A DNA stretch of 64,000 nt from Allochromatium humboldtianum (GCF_013385175.1 NZ_JABZEO010000005.1:186001-250000), one strand, 5' to 3'; positions 49,357 through 61,009 are shown, numbered from the stretch's first letter. Notes: generated from the letters alone by a model not told the origin. Numbers and translations are program-made.

Positions 49357-52300
49357 ATGCCAAACTTCATTTCAGAGGACGATCTTGAACAGGCCATGGT
49401 GCAACACTTGCAGCACCTCCACGGTTACGACGTTCAGGACTGCTACACCGCCGACCCCGCCGACTTCAACGACGGCTCCGGACGCACCGACAAACGCGAC
49501 GTCATCCTCCGCGACCGCCTCAAGGCCGCCGCTGTCGCCCTCAACCCCGAGATCCCCGAATCGGCTATCGACGACGCCCTGAACCGGCTCTGCGACCGGC
49601 GGCAGACGATGACCCCGATTGCGGCCAACCGCGAACTCTACGGCCTGATCCGCGACGGCGTCCGTGTCACCTTCAAGGACGCACGCGGACGCCCCCGCAC
49701 CGAACGGGTCCGCGTCATCGACTTCGACCACCCCCACTCACCGCACAACCAATTCCTCGTCGTCACCCAACTCTGGATCCAGAGCACCGGCACCGCCGCC
49801 AAGGCCGCCTACCGCCGCCCCGACGTCCTGCTCTACGTCAACGGTCTGCCGCTGGTCTTCGCCGAACTGAAGAACGCCAACGTCAAACTGCGCACGGCCT
49901 ACGACGACAATCTCACCAACTACAAGGCCGACATCCCGCAACTCTTCCTCACCAATGCCCTGTGCGTTCTCTCCAACGGCCTCGAAACCCGCCTCGGCAG
50001 CCTGACTGCACATTGGGAACACTTCTTCCACTGGCTACGTCCGGACGACGAACAGGAAAAGATCAAGCGCGAGCAGATCACCCAGGACGGCACCAGCCTC
50101 GAACGCTTTCTCCGGGGACTCGGCCCCAAGGACCGCTTACTCGACTACATCGAGAACTTCATCCTCTACCACCGCGAAACCCAGAAGATCATCGCCCAGA
50201 ACCACCAGTTCATCGGCGTGAACAAAGGCTTCGAGCAATTTCTCCGGCGTAGCGAATGTGGTGGGCGGCTCGGCGTTTTCTGGCACACCCAAGGCTCGGG
50301 CAAGAGCTTCTCGATGATCTTCTACGTCCGCAAGATCCTGCGCCAATGCGCGGGAAACTACAGCTTTCTGGTCGTCACCGACCGCGACGACCTCGACGGA
50401 CAGATCTACCGCAACTTCCTCGACACCGGCACCGTCAGCAAAGCCGATGCCGCCCAGCCCAAGAACAGCGAACAACTACGCCAGTTTCTCGGGCAGAACA
50501 AACGCCTCGTCTTCACCCTGATTCAGAAATTCCGCTGGCCCAAGGGTAAAGCCTACCCCCGACTCTCCGAGCGCGATGACATCATCGTCATCGTCGACGA
50601 GGCCCATCGAACCCAGTACGAAACACTGGCGGAGAACATGCGCGCCGGTCTACCCAACGCGCATTACCTCGCCTTCACCGGCACACCGCTGCTCGGACGC
50701 GAGCGCAAGACCAACGCCTGGTTCGGCGATTACGTCTCGGAGTACAACTTCAGCCAGTCGATGGACGACGGCGCGACCGTGCCGCTCTTCTACCGAAAGC
50801 GTGTGCCGACGGTGCTCAACCAGAACGAAGAACTGAGCGAGGAGTTCTACGAGATCCTCGAAGACGAGAACCTCGATGAGGCCCAGCAGGCCAAGCTGGA
50901 GAAGCGCTTTGCCACCGAACTGGAGGTGATCAAACGGCCCGACAGACTGGAGACCATCGCGCAGGATGTGGTGCACCATTTCCCACGTCGCGGCTATCTC
51001 GGTAAGGGCCTCTTCGTCGCCGTCGATAAATTCACAGCGGTCAGGATGTACGACCAGGTGCAACGGCTCTGGAAGGAGGAGATCAAAAACCTGCATGGAA
51101 CCATCAAAGCATCGACCGACGAGCTGGAACGCCAGCGCCTGAAACGCCGCCTCACCTACATGCGCGGGGTGGAGATGGCGGTCGTCGTCAGTGCCGAGAA
51201 CGGCGAGGAGGAGAAATTCGACCAACAGGGTCTGGATATCCGCCCGCACCGTAAGCGCATGGAGCAGGTCGACGCCAACGGACACGACATCGAATACAAC
51301 TTCAAAGATCCCGAGCACCCGCTGCAACTGGTCTTCGTCTGTGCCATGTGGCTGACCGGCTTCGACGCGCCATCGGTTTCCACCCTCTATCTCGACAAGC
51401 CGCTGAAAGATCACACCCTGATGCAAACCATCGCGCGCGCCAACCGCGTCTGCGCGCACCGAATCAACGGGGTCGAGAAGACCAACGGCGAAATCGTCGA
51501 TTACTACGGCGTCTTCAAACGGCTGAAGAAAGCGATCAAGGAGTACGGCCAGGGCGGCGAGGGCATGGACGATCCACCGGTCCGGGATAAAGAAGAACTC
51601 TTCAAGCAGCTCGACGAGGCTATTGAACAAGGCCGCGCCTTCTGCGCCGAGCATGACATCGACATCGACCAGGTCAAAGGCGGCGGTGACGCCTTCAAGC
51701 ACATCGCGCAGTTCAAGGACTGGGCCGACAGGCTGCTCGCCCGCGACGACCGGCGCAAGAGCTTCACAGTCTACGCCAACACCATCAACACGCTTTATGA
51801 GGCGAGCAAGCCGGAGATCCTCGGACAACCCGTCGTGCAAACGGTGTCCGTGTTTCAATATCTGCGTGGTGTGATCGACAGCCTGATCGAACGGCAGGAT
51901 GTCGACTCAGCCGTTCGACAGATCAGCGCGCTGCTCGACGAAAGCGTCGTGGTCGACGATGACGCCTTCAAGCAGGCCAAGGAGGAGGGGAGTCGCTACC
52001 GGATCTCGCACACCGGACAGACTTGGGATCTCAGCCGAATCGATTTCGACCAGCTCAATGAAGATTTCCGCCAAACACCGTACAAGCACATCGCCATCAC
52101 GGATCTGCGCGCCGTTCTCGACAAGAAACTGGCCGACATGCTGCGCCAGAACAACACCCGACGCGGCTTCGCCGAACGCCTGCAGGCAATCATCGACCGC
52201 TACAACTCCGGCAGTAGCTCCGTAGACGCCGACTTTGCCGATCTCCTGCAATTCGCCCAACAGCTTGGCGAAGAAGAGCAACGCCACGTCCAACTGGGAC

Positions 52301-52611
52301 TGAACGAAGACGAACTGGAACTCTACGACCTCCTTCGCAAAGACCGGATGACCCAGGCCGAAGAACAGAAGGTCCGTCTGGCGGCCAAGGCCCTGCTTAA
52401 ACGGTTGACCGAAACCTCACCCAAGATTCTCGTCCAGGACTGGTTCAAGGATAGCCAGACACGCCTCACCGTTCGAAACGAAGTCGAGGCCGTGTTGGAC
52501 AAATACCTTCCAGTGGAAAGCTACGACAAAGACCTATTTCTCCAGAAAAGGGACACTGTTTTCGAGCTGACTCTGGATTTGGCGATCAACCATTTGAAAT
52601 GGGCGGCATGA
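49357..52611 (+). CDS. hsdR: Type I restriction endonuclease subunit HsdR
   Basis: 1084 residues. Nuclease motif 'YRRPDVLLYVNGLPLVFAEL' then K (PD...E-x-K, about 153-173); Walker A 'HTQGSGKSFSM' (about 310), DEAH box 'IVIVDEAHRTQYE' (about 413) and later SF2 motifs such as 'MWLTGFDAPSVSTLYLDKPL' and 'QTIARANRV'. C-terminal helical domain for HsdM contact. It translocates DNA and cuts at a distance from unmethylated sites. Confidence 0.95.
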   Translation: MPNFISEDDLEQAMVQHLQHLHGYDVQDCYTADPADFNDGSGRTDKRDVILRDRLKAAAVALNPEIPESAIDDALNRLCDRRQTMTPIAANRELYGLIRDGVRVTFKDARGRPRTERVRVIDFDHPHSPHNQFLVVTQLWIQSTGTAAKAAYRRPDVLLYVNGLPLVFAELKNANVKLRTAYDDNLTNYKADIPQLFLTNALCVLSNGLETRLGSLTAHWEHFFHWLRPDDEQEKIKREQITQDGTSLERFLRGLGPKDRLLDYIENFILYHRETQKIIAQNHQFIGVNKGFEQFLRRSECGGRLGVFWHTQGSGKSFSMIFYVRKILRQCAGNYSFLVVTDRDDLDGQIYRNFLDTGTVSKADAAQPKNSEQLRQFLGQNKRLVFTLIQKFRWPKGKAYPRLSERDDIIVIVDEAHRTQYETLAENMRAGLPNAHYLAFTGTPLLGRERKTNAWFGDYVSEYNFSQSMDDGATVPLFYRKRVPTVLNQNEELSEEFYEILEDENLDEAQQAKLEKRFATELEVIKRPDRLETIAQDVVHHFPRRGYLGKGLFVAVDKFTAVRMYDQVQRLWKEEIKNLHGTIKASTDELERQRLKRRLTYMRGVEMAVVVSAENGEEEKFDQQGLDIRPHRKRMEQVDANGHDIEYNFKDPEHPLQLVFVCAMWLTGFDAPSVSTLYLDKPLKDHTLMQTIARANRVCAHRINGVEKTNGEIVDYYGVFKRLKKAIKEYGQGGEGMDDPPVRDKEELFKQLDEAIEQGRAFCAEHDIDIDQVKGGGDAFKHIAQFKDWADRLLARDDRRKSFTVYANTINTLYEASKPEILGQPVVQTVSVFQYLRGVIDSLIERQDVDSAVRQISALLDESVVVDDDAFKQAKEEGSRYRISHTGQTWDLSRIDFDQLNEDFRQTPYKHIAITDLRAVLDKKLADMLRQNNTRRGFAERLQAIIDRYNSGSSSVDADFADLLQFAQQLGEEEQRHVQLGLNEDELELYDLLRKDRMTQAEEQKVRLAAKALLKRLTETSPKILVQDWFKDSQTRLTVRNEVEAVLDKYLPVESYDKDLFLQKRDTVFELTLDLAINHLKWAA

Positions 52612-52732
52612 CGGCTCAAAATCCGCTATTTTCATATGAAGCACCTAGACCACAAGGAATAGTCGTAAAAAGATCGTCTTACGTACAACTCGTCCGTCAA
52701 CCTTGAGCCGGTCAAGAAAAAAAGATCCCTCC

Positions 52733-52768
52733 AGCGGAGCAGCGCATCCTGCTGCCCCGCTGTTTTTG
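52733..52768 (+). terminator. Terminator after hsdR
   Basis: AGCGGAGCAGC and GCTGCCCCGCT pair over 11 positions with one mismatch, followed by TGTTTTTG. Between convergent hsdR and the chemoreceptor gene. Confidence 0.7.
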
Positions 52769-52783
52769 CGGGAATCGATTCGT

Positions 52784-55624
52784 TCAGAACTCTTCCCAGT
52801 GTTCGCCATCGTCCGTGGCCGGCATCGACTTGGGCCGTTTGCTGAGCGAGGAGGATTGGCTCGCTTTGGCGGGAGACTTGGATTGGGCGCCCATCGTCTT
52901 GGGTGCGGCCGATGCGGTCATGCCGGAACGCGGCTGAGCCTGACTCCTGGCCGGCGGGCGCGCACCCGTGGAGCCGGCTCCAGAGAGCTTGAAGATGGAA
53001 ACGGCCTGCGCCAGCACCCGCGTCTGATCCTCCAGACTCTCGGCGGCCGCAGCCGCCTGTTCGACCAGAGCGGCATTCTGCTGGGTGACTTCGTCCATCT
53101 GGGCGACGGCCTTGGTCACTTGCTCGATTCCCGAGCTCTGCTCACGCGAAGCACCGCTGATCTCATCGACCAGCGTCGTGACCTGGCGGAAGCTGTCGAG
53201 GATCTCGGACATGGTCGAGCCGGCCTGCGCGGCCAGCTCGGCGCCGCCCTCGACCTTGCCCACCGAGTCGGTGATGAGCTCCTTGATCTCCTTGGCCGCC
53301 TGGGCGCTGCGCTGGGCCAGATTACGCACCTCGGCGGCGACCACCGCGAAGCCGCGCCCCTGCTCGCCGGCACGCGCCGCCTCCACGGCCGCGTTGAGCG
53401 CCAGAATGTTGGTCTGGAAGGCGATGCCGTCGATGACGCTGATGATGTCGGCGATGCGCCGGCTCGATTCCTGGATCGAACTCATGGTGCCGACGACACG
53501 CTGAACCATGTCGCCGCCGCGCGCCGCGATCGAGTTGGCGTGCTGGGCCAGTGAGTTGGCCTGTTCGGCGTTCTGGGCGTTCTGCTTGACCGTGGCGTTG
53601 AGTTCCTCCATGGAACTGGCCGTTTCTTCCAGGCTTGCGGCCTGTTCCTCGGTGCGTTGACTGAGATCCTGGTTGCCCGAGGCGATCTCGCCCGCAGCGG
53701 TGCTGATGGCCTCCGAGACTTCCAGGATGCGCCCGACCACCTCGCGCAGACGCGCGACCGTGGTGTTGGTGTCCTCCTTGACCTGACCGAAGGTGCCGCT
53801 GTAATCGGCCTCGATGGTGCGGTTGAGATCGCCCGAAGCCATGGCATTGAGCACGGCGGCGACATCGGCCAGCCCCCGGGCCATGATCTCGATCAGGCGG
53901 TTGAGTCCCTCGCCCAACTGTAAGAAAAAGCCGTCCTTGCCCTGGAGCTCGATGCGGCGCGTGAAGTCGCCGTTGGCCGCCGCCTGGACCAGCTCGGCGA
54001 TCTCATGTTCGGCCGTGACCTCGGCGGTGCGATCCTGCCACTGGGTCACACGTCCGCGATAGACGCCATCCTCGCCCTTGATCGGGGTGGCGGTCATGCG
54101 CAGATTGCGCCGCGATTGGATCATGTCGAAATGCCGGGTCCGGTCCAACTGGCCGCGATAGACCTCGGCGACCGTCTGATCCTCGAAATAGGTCGCGAGG
54201 CTGGTGCCGATCATGCCGGCGACCGTGAATCCGGGATGGCGCAGGCGAACATCCGCCTCCATCTTCTGCCAGACGTGCTGCGCGGCGGCGTTGAGGTAGA
54301 CCAGTTGGCCGCGGTCGTCGGAGATGGTCACAGGCAGGGTGACATTGTCGAGTCCGGTCCGGATGCGCAGATTCTCGTTGGCGATTCGTCGCGCGTCCTG
54401 GATGTCGAAGTCCAGCCGTGCCTGGACCGACTTGACCGCCAGCATCATCTCGCCGAGTTCGTCCTTGTTCTCGGCCTGGATGCGGCTGCTGTAGTCGCCG
54501 TTGGCGAGGGCTTCCAGATAGCCGAGCGTCTTGCGTAGCGGACGGGTGATCTTACGCACCAGCCAGACGCCGAGCAGGATGGCCGTCACCAGCGCCAACA
54601 GTGAGAAGGCGATGGCCTGGCGTTCGGCCAGCTTCGCGGACGCAATGGCGGCGTCGCGCTCGGCTTGCGCGGCACGGCTGACCTTGCCGGCGGCGTCCAT
54701 GATCAGATCCTTGTAGGAACGCCAGACGACATTGTCCTGGGTGTCATAGATCTCCTTGGCGCCGATCAGGTCGCCGGTGCTGATCCGGATCAACACCTGA
54801 CCCTGGATGCCGCTGTGGCGCTCGCGTTCCTGCTCGATGCGTTCGAGTACCTGGAGCGCCTCGCGGTCATCGGCCGAGAGCCGGCGCGCCGTTTCCAGAT
54901 GCTGAGCGAATTGCCGGCTGCCTTTTTCGACATTGTTGCGCGCCTGCTTGTCGCTGGGTTCGAGCAGCAGATAGCGCATGGCGGCGGCCATCTGCAGACC
55001 CTCGCCGAGCATGCCGTCGTAGGCCTGTTCCAGGAGCTGGGTTTCATCGTTGATGTGCTGCAATTGCGCGGCGGCACGATCCAGGCTCATGAGCGAGAGC
55101 GCCAGCGCCAGCACGAAGAGCGCGGAGATGAGGAAGAGACCGCCCGGTAAGGCCCAGCCGATCGACGTGTCGTTGATTTTGGCGATGATCCGGCGTAGCG
55201 GTCTTTGGGCCGGTTTGCCCGCGCGCAGCCGTGCATAGATCGCCTCGGCTTCGGCGATCTGCTCGCGCGTGGGCTTGCGGCGCACCGAGATATAGCCGGT
55301 GACTTTGCCATTCTCGCGTAGCGGCGAGACATTGGCCTCGACCCAGTAGAAGTCGCCGTTCTTGCAGCGGTTCTTGACCAGCCCGGTCCAGGGACGGCCG
55401 GACTGGATGGTCTGCCACATGTCCTTGAAGGCCGCCGGCGGCATGTCGGGGTGACGGATGATATTCTGCGGGGCGCCCATCAGCTCCTGTTCGGTGAAGC
55501 CGCTGATGTCGACGAAATCCCGGTTGAAGTCGGTGATTCGTCCCTTGAGATCGGTTTTGGAGACGATCAGTTGGTCGTCACGCATCACATGCTCGGTGGC
55601 GGTGACGGGCAGATTCATGCGCAT
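52784..55624 (-). CDS. Methyl-accepting chemotaxis protein with PAS and HAMP domains
   Basis: 946 residues. Aer-like PAS at about 15-120 ('DLKGRITDFNRDFVDISGFT', 'RCKNGDFYWVEANVSPLREN'); two membrane helices near 152-175 and 325-347 bracket a helical sensor region; HAMP about 347-400; a second PAS-like domain about 410-520; HAMP-like segment; then the signalling domain with hairpin 'NILALNAAVEAARAGEQGRG' and 'FAVVAAEVRNLAQRSAQAAK'. It ends 'EHWEEF', a CheR/CheB-binding pentapeptide form. It probably senses redox or oxygen, important for a microaerophilic/anaerobic phototroph, though flavin binding is inferred. Confidence 0.9.
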   Translation of the reverse strand: MRMNLPVTATEHVMRDDQLIVSKTDLKGRITDFNRDFVDISGFTEQELMGAPQNIIRHPDMPPAAFKDMWQTIQSGRPWTGLVKNRCKNGDFYWVEANVSPLRENGKVTGYISVRRKPTREQIAEAEAIYARLRAGKPAQRPLRRIIAKINDTSIGWALPGGLFLISALFVLALALSLMSLDRAAAQLQHINDETQLLEQAYDGMLGEGLQMAAAMRYLLLEPSDKQARNNVEKGSRQFAQHLETARRLSADDREALQVLERIEQERERHSGIQGQVLIRISTGDLIGAKEIYDTQDNVVWRSYKDLIMDAAGKVSRAAQAERDAAIASAKLAERQAIAFSLLALVTAILLGVWLVRKITRPLRKTLGYLEALANGDYSSRIQAENKDELGEMMLAVKSVQARLDFDIQDARRIANENLRIRTGLDNVTLPVTISDDRGQLVYLNAAAQHVWQKMEADVRLRHPGFTVAGMIGTSLATYFEDQTVAEVYRGQLDRTRHFDMIQSRRNLRMTATPIKGEDGVYRGRVTQWQDRTAEVTAEHEIAELVQAAANGDFTRRIELQGKDGFFLQLGEGLNRLIEIMARGLADVAAVLNAMASGDLNRTIEADYSGTFGQVKEDTNTTVARLREVVGRILEVSEAISTAAGEIASGNQDLSQRTEEQAASLEETASSMEELNATVKQNAQNAEQANSLAQHANSIAARGGDMVQRVVGTMSSIQESSRRIADIISVIDGIAFQTNILALNAAVEAARAGEQGRGFAVVAAEVRNLAQRSAQAAKEIKELITDSVGKVEGGAELAAQAGSTMSEILDSFRQVTTLVDEISGASREQSSGIEQVTKAVAQMDEVTQQNAALVEQAAAAAESLEDQTRVLAQAVSIFKLSGAGSTGARPPARSQAQPRSGMTASAAPKTMGAQSKSPAKASQSSSLSKRPKSMPATDDGEHWEEF

Positions 55625-55783
55625 GGTTGGTCGTGTCCCCTCATGTCGTTACGGCTTGGGCGCGCTTTTGCAAAATCGATCAAGCATTGAGTGTCTTGCC
55701 GATCGAGTCAAGCTCGGCGAATGTTGGATCGATATATACTCGCCGGCTCTACTCGTGACTCGGAATCCACCAAGGCGGCCCGT

Positions 55784-57715
55784 ATGGTTCGTTTCGCTTT
55801 CAGTCCCAGGCCGGCGGTTGCGATACTCGTCGGGCTGGCGTGCATCGTCTTGGGCGCGAGCGCTGTCGCTGCCGAGGCCGGCACGGATGCCTTCAGGCTG
55901 ACCATCCTGCACATCAACGATCACCATTCGCACCTCGAACCCACTCTGGATGCACGGCTGGAGTTCGCTGAGCCGGTTGGCTCCATCGAGGTCGAACTGG
56001 GCGGTTTTGCGCGTGTGACGGCCAAGATCCGGGAACTGCGATCGCGTTACCCGAACAGCCTGGCCCTGCATGCGGGCGATGCCGTCACCGGCACCCTCTA
56101 CTACACCCTGTTCAAGGGTCAGGCCGACGCGGCGGCGATGAACCGGGTCTGTTTCGATGCCTATGCGCTCGGCAATCACGAGTTCGACGACGGCGACGCG
56201 GGACTGGCGGGCTTTCTCCGAATGCTCGCGGGCGATCCGGCCGGCTGTCGGACTCCGGTGCTGGCGGCCAATGTCGTCCCGGAACTGGGCACGCCGCTCT
56301 ATCCCCGCGCGGGTGAACGCCTGATCCGGTCGGAGGCGGTACTGACGGTCGATGGGCAGCGGATCGGGATCATCGGACTCGACATCTCGGGCAAGACCCG
56401 ACGCTCGTCGCGTCCGCTCGACTCGACGGTCTTCCTCGACGAACTCACGACCGCGCAGCAGCGGATCGATGCACTCACGGCTCAGGGTGTCGACAAGATC
56501 CTATTGCTGACCCATCGGCAGTATCTCAATGATCTCGACATGGCGCTGCGTCTGCGCGGGGTCGATGCCATCATCGGCGGTGATTCGCACAGTCTGCTCG
56601 GCGAGGCATTCGCGGGCTGGGGGCTGAATCCGAGCGGTCCCTATCCGACCGAGACGCGCGATCTGGACGGCAACCGCGTCTGCGTCGTGCAGGCCTGGCA
56701 GTATGCGAGTGTCGTCGGCGAGCTGCATCTGAGCTTCGACGCCGACGGGCATGTGACGCGCTGTGAAGGGACGCCGCATCTGTTGCACGGCGAGCGATTC
56801 GCGCGCGATGGCCGGTTACTGGAAGGGGAGGCGCGTCAGGCGGTGCTCGATGTCATCGCGGCGGCGCCTGAACTTGGCATCGTTACGCCCGATCCAGCCA
56901 CTCAGGCGCTGATCGCGCGCTACTCCGAGCAGGTCGAGCGGCTCAAACAGACCATCGTCGGGGTGGCGGTTCAGGATCTCTGTCTGGAACGGGTGCCGGG
57001 ACAGGGTTTGAGTGCCATCTGTGACGTGCGCGCGACTCAGGCGCATGGCGGGGACATCCAGCAACTGGTGACGGCGGCCTATCTGGCGCGTGTTCCGGAG
57101 GCGGACGTGGCGATCCAGAACGCGGGCGGGGCGCGCATCGACATCCCGGCCGGGCCAATCAGCGTCAGTGATGTCTACAGCCTGCTGCCTTTCGCCAATA
57201 CCCTGGTCGAGCTGCGTTTGACCGGCGCCGAGATCAAGAACGCATTGGAGGAGGCCGTCGCCGGCTTCATGGATCATGCGGACGGATCGGGCGGCGCCTA
57301 TCCGGTGGCGGCCAATCTGCGCTGGGAGCTGGATTTGAGCCGGCCGCGCGGACAACGCTTCAGCCGCGTCGAGATCCGGCGGCGCGGTGCGCCTGACTGG
57401 CGGCTACTGGAGGATGCGGAGGACGTTATCGTTGTTACCAACAGCTTCCTGGCCGGTGGCGGCGATGGCTATGCAATCTTCAAGCGTGCGAGTGGGGAGG
57501 GACGAGCCACCGACACCTTCATCGATTACGCGCAGGGCTTCATCGACCATTTGCAGCAGGATCTGGGAGGCGCGGCGCCCGGTGATCCGATCCTCGCCAC
57601 GCCGCCCGAGGTTCGGGCGCTTCCCTGCGCCGACTACAGCACCCAGCGTTTCGTCGATGGATTGGGTCGACCGTTGCAGTCGGACCCAGAGGTTCCTCAA
57701 GGCTGTGGCGGCTAA
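55784..57715 (+). CDS. Periplasmic 5'-nucleotidase / metallophosphoesterase (UshA/NadN family)
   Basis: About 643 residues from ATG 55784 with a signal peptide ('[20 protein letters not shown]'). Metal motifs: '[13 protein letters not shown]' (about 45), '[17 protein letters not shown]', '[12 protein letters not shown]' (about 129) and '[10 protein letters not shown]' (about 265). The C-terminal 5'-nucleotidase domain has '[20 protein letters not shown]' and '[17 protein letters not shown]'. It hydrolyses extracellular nucleotides or NAD. SoxB is a relative, but the nucleotide-binding '[11 protein letters not shown]' favours UshA/NadN. Its stop overlaps the oadB stop by 4 bp. Confidence 0.9.
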   Translation: MVRFAFSPRPAVAILVGLACIVLGASAVAAEAGTDAFRLTILHINDHHSHLEPTLDARLEFAEPVGSIEVELGGFARVTAKIRELRSRYPNSLALHAGDAVTGTLYYTLFKGQADAAAMNRVCFDAYALGNHEFDDGDAGLAGFLRMLAGDPAGCRTPVLAANVVPELGTPLYPRAGERLIRSEAVLTVDGQRIGIIGLDISGKTRRSSRPLDSTVFLDELTTAQQRIDALTAQGVDKILLLTHRQYLNDLDMALRLRGVDAIIGGDSHSLLGEAFAGWGLNPSGPYPTETRDLDGNRVCVVQAWQYASVVGELHLSFDADGHVTRCEGTPHLLHGERFARDGRLLEGEARQAVLDVIAAAPELGIVTPDPATQALIARYSEQVERLKQTIVGVAVQDLCLERVPGQGLSAICDVRATQAHGGDIQQLVTAAYLARVPEADVAIQNAGGARIDIPAGPISVSDVYSLLPFANTLVELRLTGAEIKNALEEAVAGFMDHADGSGGAYPVAANLRWELDLSRPRGQRFSRVEIRRRGAPDWRLLEDAEDVIVVTNSFLAGGGDGYAIFKRASGEGRATDTFIDYAQGFIDHLQQDLGGAAPGDPILATPPEVRALPCADYSTQRFVDGLGRPLQSDPEVPQGCGG

Positions 57716-58845
57716 CCGCCCACCAGCGCCAGCAACACACCGGCGGCGACCGCCGAGCCGATGACGCCGGCTACGTTCGGCCCCATGGCGTGCATGATCA
57801 GGAAGTTGTGGTGGTTCTCCTCCAGCCCGACCTTGTTGACCACGCGCGCCGCCATGGGCACGGCCGAGACGCCGGCCGCCCCGATCAGCGGATTGACCTT
57901 GCCGCCCGTGACCCGGCACATGATCTTGCCCATGATCACCCCGGCGGCCGTGCCGATGCAGAAGGCGAGCGCCCCGAGCAGCAGGATGCCCAGCGTCTCC
58001 ATGGTCAGGAACTTGTCGGCCGAGAGCTTGGAGCCGACCGCCAGACCCAGCAGGATGGTGACGATGTTGATGATCTCGTTCTGCGCCGCACGGCTCAGAC
58101 GCTCGACCACACCGGCCTCGCGCAGCAGATTACCGAAGGTCAGCATCCCGATCAGGGGCGCGGCCGAGGGCAGCAGCAAGGCACAGAGGATCAGCACCAC
58201 GAAGGGGAAGATGATCCGCTCCAGGCGCGAGACCGGACGCATCTGCTGCATGACCACGGCACGCTCGGCCTTGGTGGTCAGAGCGCGCATGATCGGCGGC
58301 TGGATGATCGGCACCAGCGCCATGTAGGAATAGGCCGCGACCGCAATCGCCCCGAGCAACTCGGGCGCGAGCTTGGAGGCCAGGAAGATGGCCGTGGGAC
58401 CGTCGGCGCCGCCGATGATGGCGATCGCCGAGGCGTCGGCCAGCGTGAAATCGAACCCCGGCAGCAGATTGAGCGCAATCGCCCCGATCAGGGTAGCGAA
58501 GATGCCGAACTGCGCCGCCGCCCCCAGCAGCAGGGTCGAGGGCCGCGCGATCAGGGCGCTGAAGTCGGTCAGCGCCCCGACGCCCATGAAGATCAGCAGC
58601 GGAAAGATCCCGGTCTCGATGCCGGCTGCATAGACCATTCCGAGCAGCCCGTCCGGCCCACCGATGCCGGCGATCGGGATGTTGCTCAGGATGGCGCCGA
58701 AGCCGATCGGCAGCAGCAGCAGGGGTTCGAACTTCTTGGCGATCGCCAGATAGATGAGCAGACAGCCGACGCCCATCATCAGCGCCTGCGTCCAATCCAG
58801 ATTGGCGATCCCCATGGACAGCCAGAGTATTTCGAGCTTGTCCAT
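57712..58845 (-). CDS. oadB: Oxaloacetate decarboxylase beta subunit, Na+ pump
   Basis: 377 residues, about nine membrane helices. '[20 protein letters not shown]' with its conserved Asp, and '[20 protein letters not shown]', are the OadB signature regions for Na+-coupled decarboxylation. It follows oadA after 4 bp. It decarboxylates carboxybiotin while exporting Na+. Confidence 0.95.
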   Translation of the reverse strand: MDKLEILWLSMGIANLDWTQALMMGVGCLLIYLAIAKKFEPLLLLPIGFGAILSNIPIAGIGGPDGLLGMVYAAGIETGIFPLLIFMGVGALTDFSALIARPSTLLLGAAAQFGIFATLIGAIALNLLPGFDFTLADASAIAIIGGADGPTAIFLASKLAPELLGAIAVAAYSYMALVPIIQPPIMRALTTKAERAVVMQQMRPVSRLERIIFPFVVLILCALLLPSAAPLIGMLTFGNLLREAGVVERLSRAAQNEIINIVTILLGLAVGSKLSADKFLTMETLGILLLGALAFCIGTAAGVIMGKIMCRVTGGKVNPLIGAAGVSAVPMAARVVNKVGLEENHHNFLIMHAMGPNVAGVIGSAVAAGVLLALVGG

Positions 58846-58849
58846 GACG

Positions 58850-60652
58850 TTAGCCCAATGCGATCAGCGGCGCGCCGAGCGCCACGGCGTCGCCTTCCTT
58901 GACGCGGATCTCGGTCACGCGACCGGCCGACGGCGCGCGGACCTCGGTCTCCATCTTCATCGCCTCCAGGATGACGATCACGTCTCCGGCGTTGACCGTC
59001 TGACCGACACCGACCGGGATCTTGACGATGGTGCCGGCGAGCGGGGATTCGATCGTCTGGGCCTGGACCGGCGCGGCCGGTGCAGCGTGAGTCGGCGCCG
59101 AACCGGCCGCGGACGGCGTGACGGACTCGATGGCCCCTTGCGGCGAGACCGTGACATCATAGGCGCGGCCATTGACCTCGACGCGATAGTGCTCGGGACC
59201 ACCGGCCGGAGTCGCCGCCGCGGTTGGAGTCAGAGCGGCGGGCGCGTCGGCGATCTCCCAGGGACGCGGCTCGAAGGCCGCCGGGTTGTCGCGGTTCTCG
59301 ATGAACTTCAGTCCCACCTGCGGGAACATGGCATAGATGAGCACGTCGTCGATCACCGGATCGACCAGCTTGAGCGTGCGCTCGCGGGCGATCGCCTCCA
59401 GCTCCTCGGTCAGACGGTCCAGCTCGGCCGTCAGGTTGTCGGCCGGACGGCAGGTGATGGGCTCTTCGCCCGGCTGGAGCACGCGCGATTGCAGATCAGG
59501 ATCGACCGGCGCGGGCGTGGCGCCGTATTCGCCGCGCAGCACGCCGGCGGTCTCGGTGGTGATGGTCTTGTAGCGCTCGCCCATGAGCACGTTGAGCACC
59601 GCCTGGCTGCCGACGATCTGCGAGGTCGGCGTGACCAGCGGCAGGAACCCCAGCTCCTCGCGCACGCGCGGGATCTCGGCCAGCACCTCGTCGAGCCGGT
59701 CCGCCGCGCCCTGCTCGCGCAACTGGTTCTCCATGTTGGTCAGCATGCCGCCCGGCACCTGAGCGACCAGGATGCGTGAGTCGACGCCCTTGAGCGAGCC
59801 CTCGAAGCGCGCGTATTTCTTGCGCACCTCACGGAAATAGGCCGCGATCTCCTCCAGCAGATTCAGATCCAATCCGGTGTCGCGCTCGGTGCCCTGCATG
59901 ATGGCGACCACGGATTCGGTCGGCGAATGACCATAGGTCATGCTCATCGAGGAGATGGCGGTGTCGACCATGTCGATCCCGGCTTCGGCGGCCTTGACGA
60001 TGGCCGCCGTGCTCAGGCCGGTGGTGGCGTGACACTGCATGGCGATCGGGATGGCGCAGGTCGCCTTGAGTCGCGTCACCAGTTCCTCAGCGACATAGGG
60101 ACGCAGCAGTCCGGCCATGTCCTTGATGCAGATGGAGTGACAGCCCATGTCTTCGAGCCGCCGGCCCATGTCGACCCAGTAGTCGATGTCATGCACCGGA
60201 CTGACGGTATAGGACAGGGTGCCCTGGGCGTGGGCATCGGTGGCCAGCGCCGCATGGACCGCGCGCTCCAGATTGCGCAGATCGTTCATGGCGTCGAAGA
60301 TGCGGAACACCCCGATGCCGTTGACGGCCGCGCGCTCGACGAACTTCTCGACCACATCGTCGGCATAGTGGCGGTAGCCGAGCAGATTCTGACCGCGCAG
60401 CAGCATCTGCTGGGGCGTGCGCGGCATCGCGGCCTTGAGCTGACGCAGACGGTCCCAGGGATCCTCGCCCAGATAACGGATGCAGGCGTCGAAGGTGGCG
60501 CCGCCCCAGGATTCCACGGACCAGTAGCCAACCTGATCCAGCTTGGCGGCGATGGGCAGCATGTCCTCGGTGCGCATACGGGTCGCCAGCAGCGACTGAT
60601 GCGCATCGCGCAGGATGACGTCGGTGATGCCGAGTGGGGTCTTCTGAGTCAT
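58850..60652 (-). CDS. oadA: Oxaloacetate decarboxylase alpha subunit
   Basis: 600 residues. The carboxyltransferase domain starts '[20 protein letters not shown]' (metal-binding D in RDxHQS) and has '[20 protein letters not shown]'. A linker rich in Ala/Pro (about 470-530) leads to the biotinyl domain with '[14 protein letters not shown]', the biotin being on Lys566. It moves CO2 from oxaloacetate to biotin. Middle gene of oadGAB. Confidence 0.95.
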   Translation of the reverse strand: MTQKTPLGITDVILRDAHQSLLATRMRTEDMLPIAAKLDQVGYWSVESWGGATFDACIRYLGEDPWDRLRQLKAAMPRTPQQMLLRGQNLLGYRHYADDVVEKFVERAAVNGIGVFRIFDAMNDLRNLERAVHAALATDAHAQGTLSYTVSPVHDIDYWVDMGRRLEDMGCHSICIKDMAGLLRPYVAEELVTRLKATCAIPIAMQCHATTGLSTAAIVKAAEAGIDMVDTAISSMSMTYGHSPTESVVAIMQGTERDTGLDLNLLEEIAAYFREVRKKYARFEGSLKGVDSRILVAQVPGGMLTNMENQLREQGAADRLDEVLAEIPRVREELGFLPLVTPTSQIVGSQAVLNVLMGERYKTITTETAGVLRGEYGATPAPVDPDLQSRVLQPGEEPITCRPADNLTAELDRLTEELEAIARERTLKLVDPVIDDVLIYAMFPQVGLKFIENRDNPAAFEPRPWEIADAPAALTPTAAATPAGGPEHYRVEVNGRAYDVTVSPQGAIESVTPSAAGSAPTHAAPAAPVQAQTIESPLAGTIVKIPVGVGQTVNAGDVIVILEAMKMETEVRAPSAGRVTEIRVKEGDAVALGAPLIALG

Positions 60653-60760
60653 GGGTCTATTCCCGCTGTTCGCGCCCGCTCGGGCGTCCGGGACGCGCGA
60701 GCCGGGCCGGGTCGATGGAGGCTCGGGCCTCTCGGTTGGAAGTCGGGTGCGCGCGTCCGG

Positions 60761-61009
60761 TCAGCGCTGAGCACGATAGCGCGTGATGGCCGCCGAGATC
60801 ACGGCGATCAGATCCTCGGAGCCGTCCGCCGGGAGCGGCGCGGCGGCCGGCGACGGCGTAGGCTGGAGCTCCTCGGCGGGCGCCAGGCGCAGGATGAGCG
60901 TCGACATCAGACGCAGGATGCCGACCAGCAGCAGCAGAAAGCCGAACACGATGCCCATGCCGATCAGCATCAGCATGAAACTCTCGAACAACAGGGCGCC
61001 GTCGGTCAT
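60761..61009 (-). CDS. oadG: Oxaloacetate decarboxylase gamma subunit
   Basis: 82 residues. One membrane helix ('LMLIGMGIVFGFLLLLVGIL', about 12-35) followed by a Pro/Ala-rich tail ('TPSPAAAPLPADGSEDLIAV') as in OadG. It anchors the alpha subunit to OadB. First gene of the operon; 108 bp separate it from oadA. Confidence 0.88.
   Translation of the reverse strand: MTDGALLFESFMLMLIGMGIVFGFLLLLVGILRLMSTLILRLAPAEELQPTPSPAAAPLPADGSEDLIAVISAAITRYRAQR

Noticed and set aside
55784-57715. SoxB (sulfate thiohydrolase) for the metallophosphatase
   Set aside because: The C-terminal nucleotide-binding motif and lack of sox neighbours favour the UshA/NadN branch.
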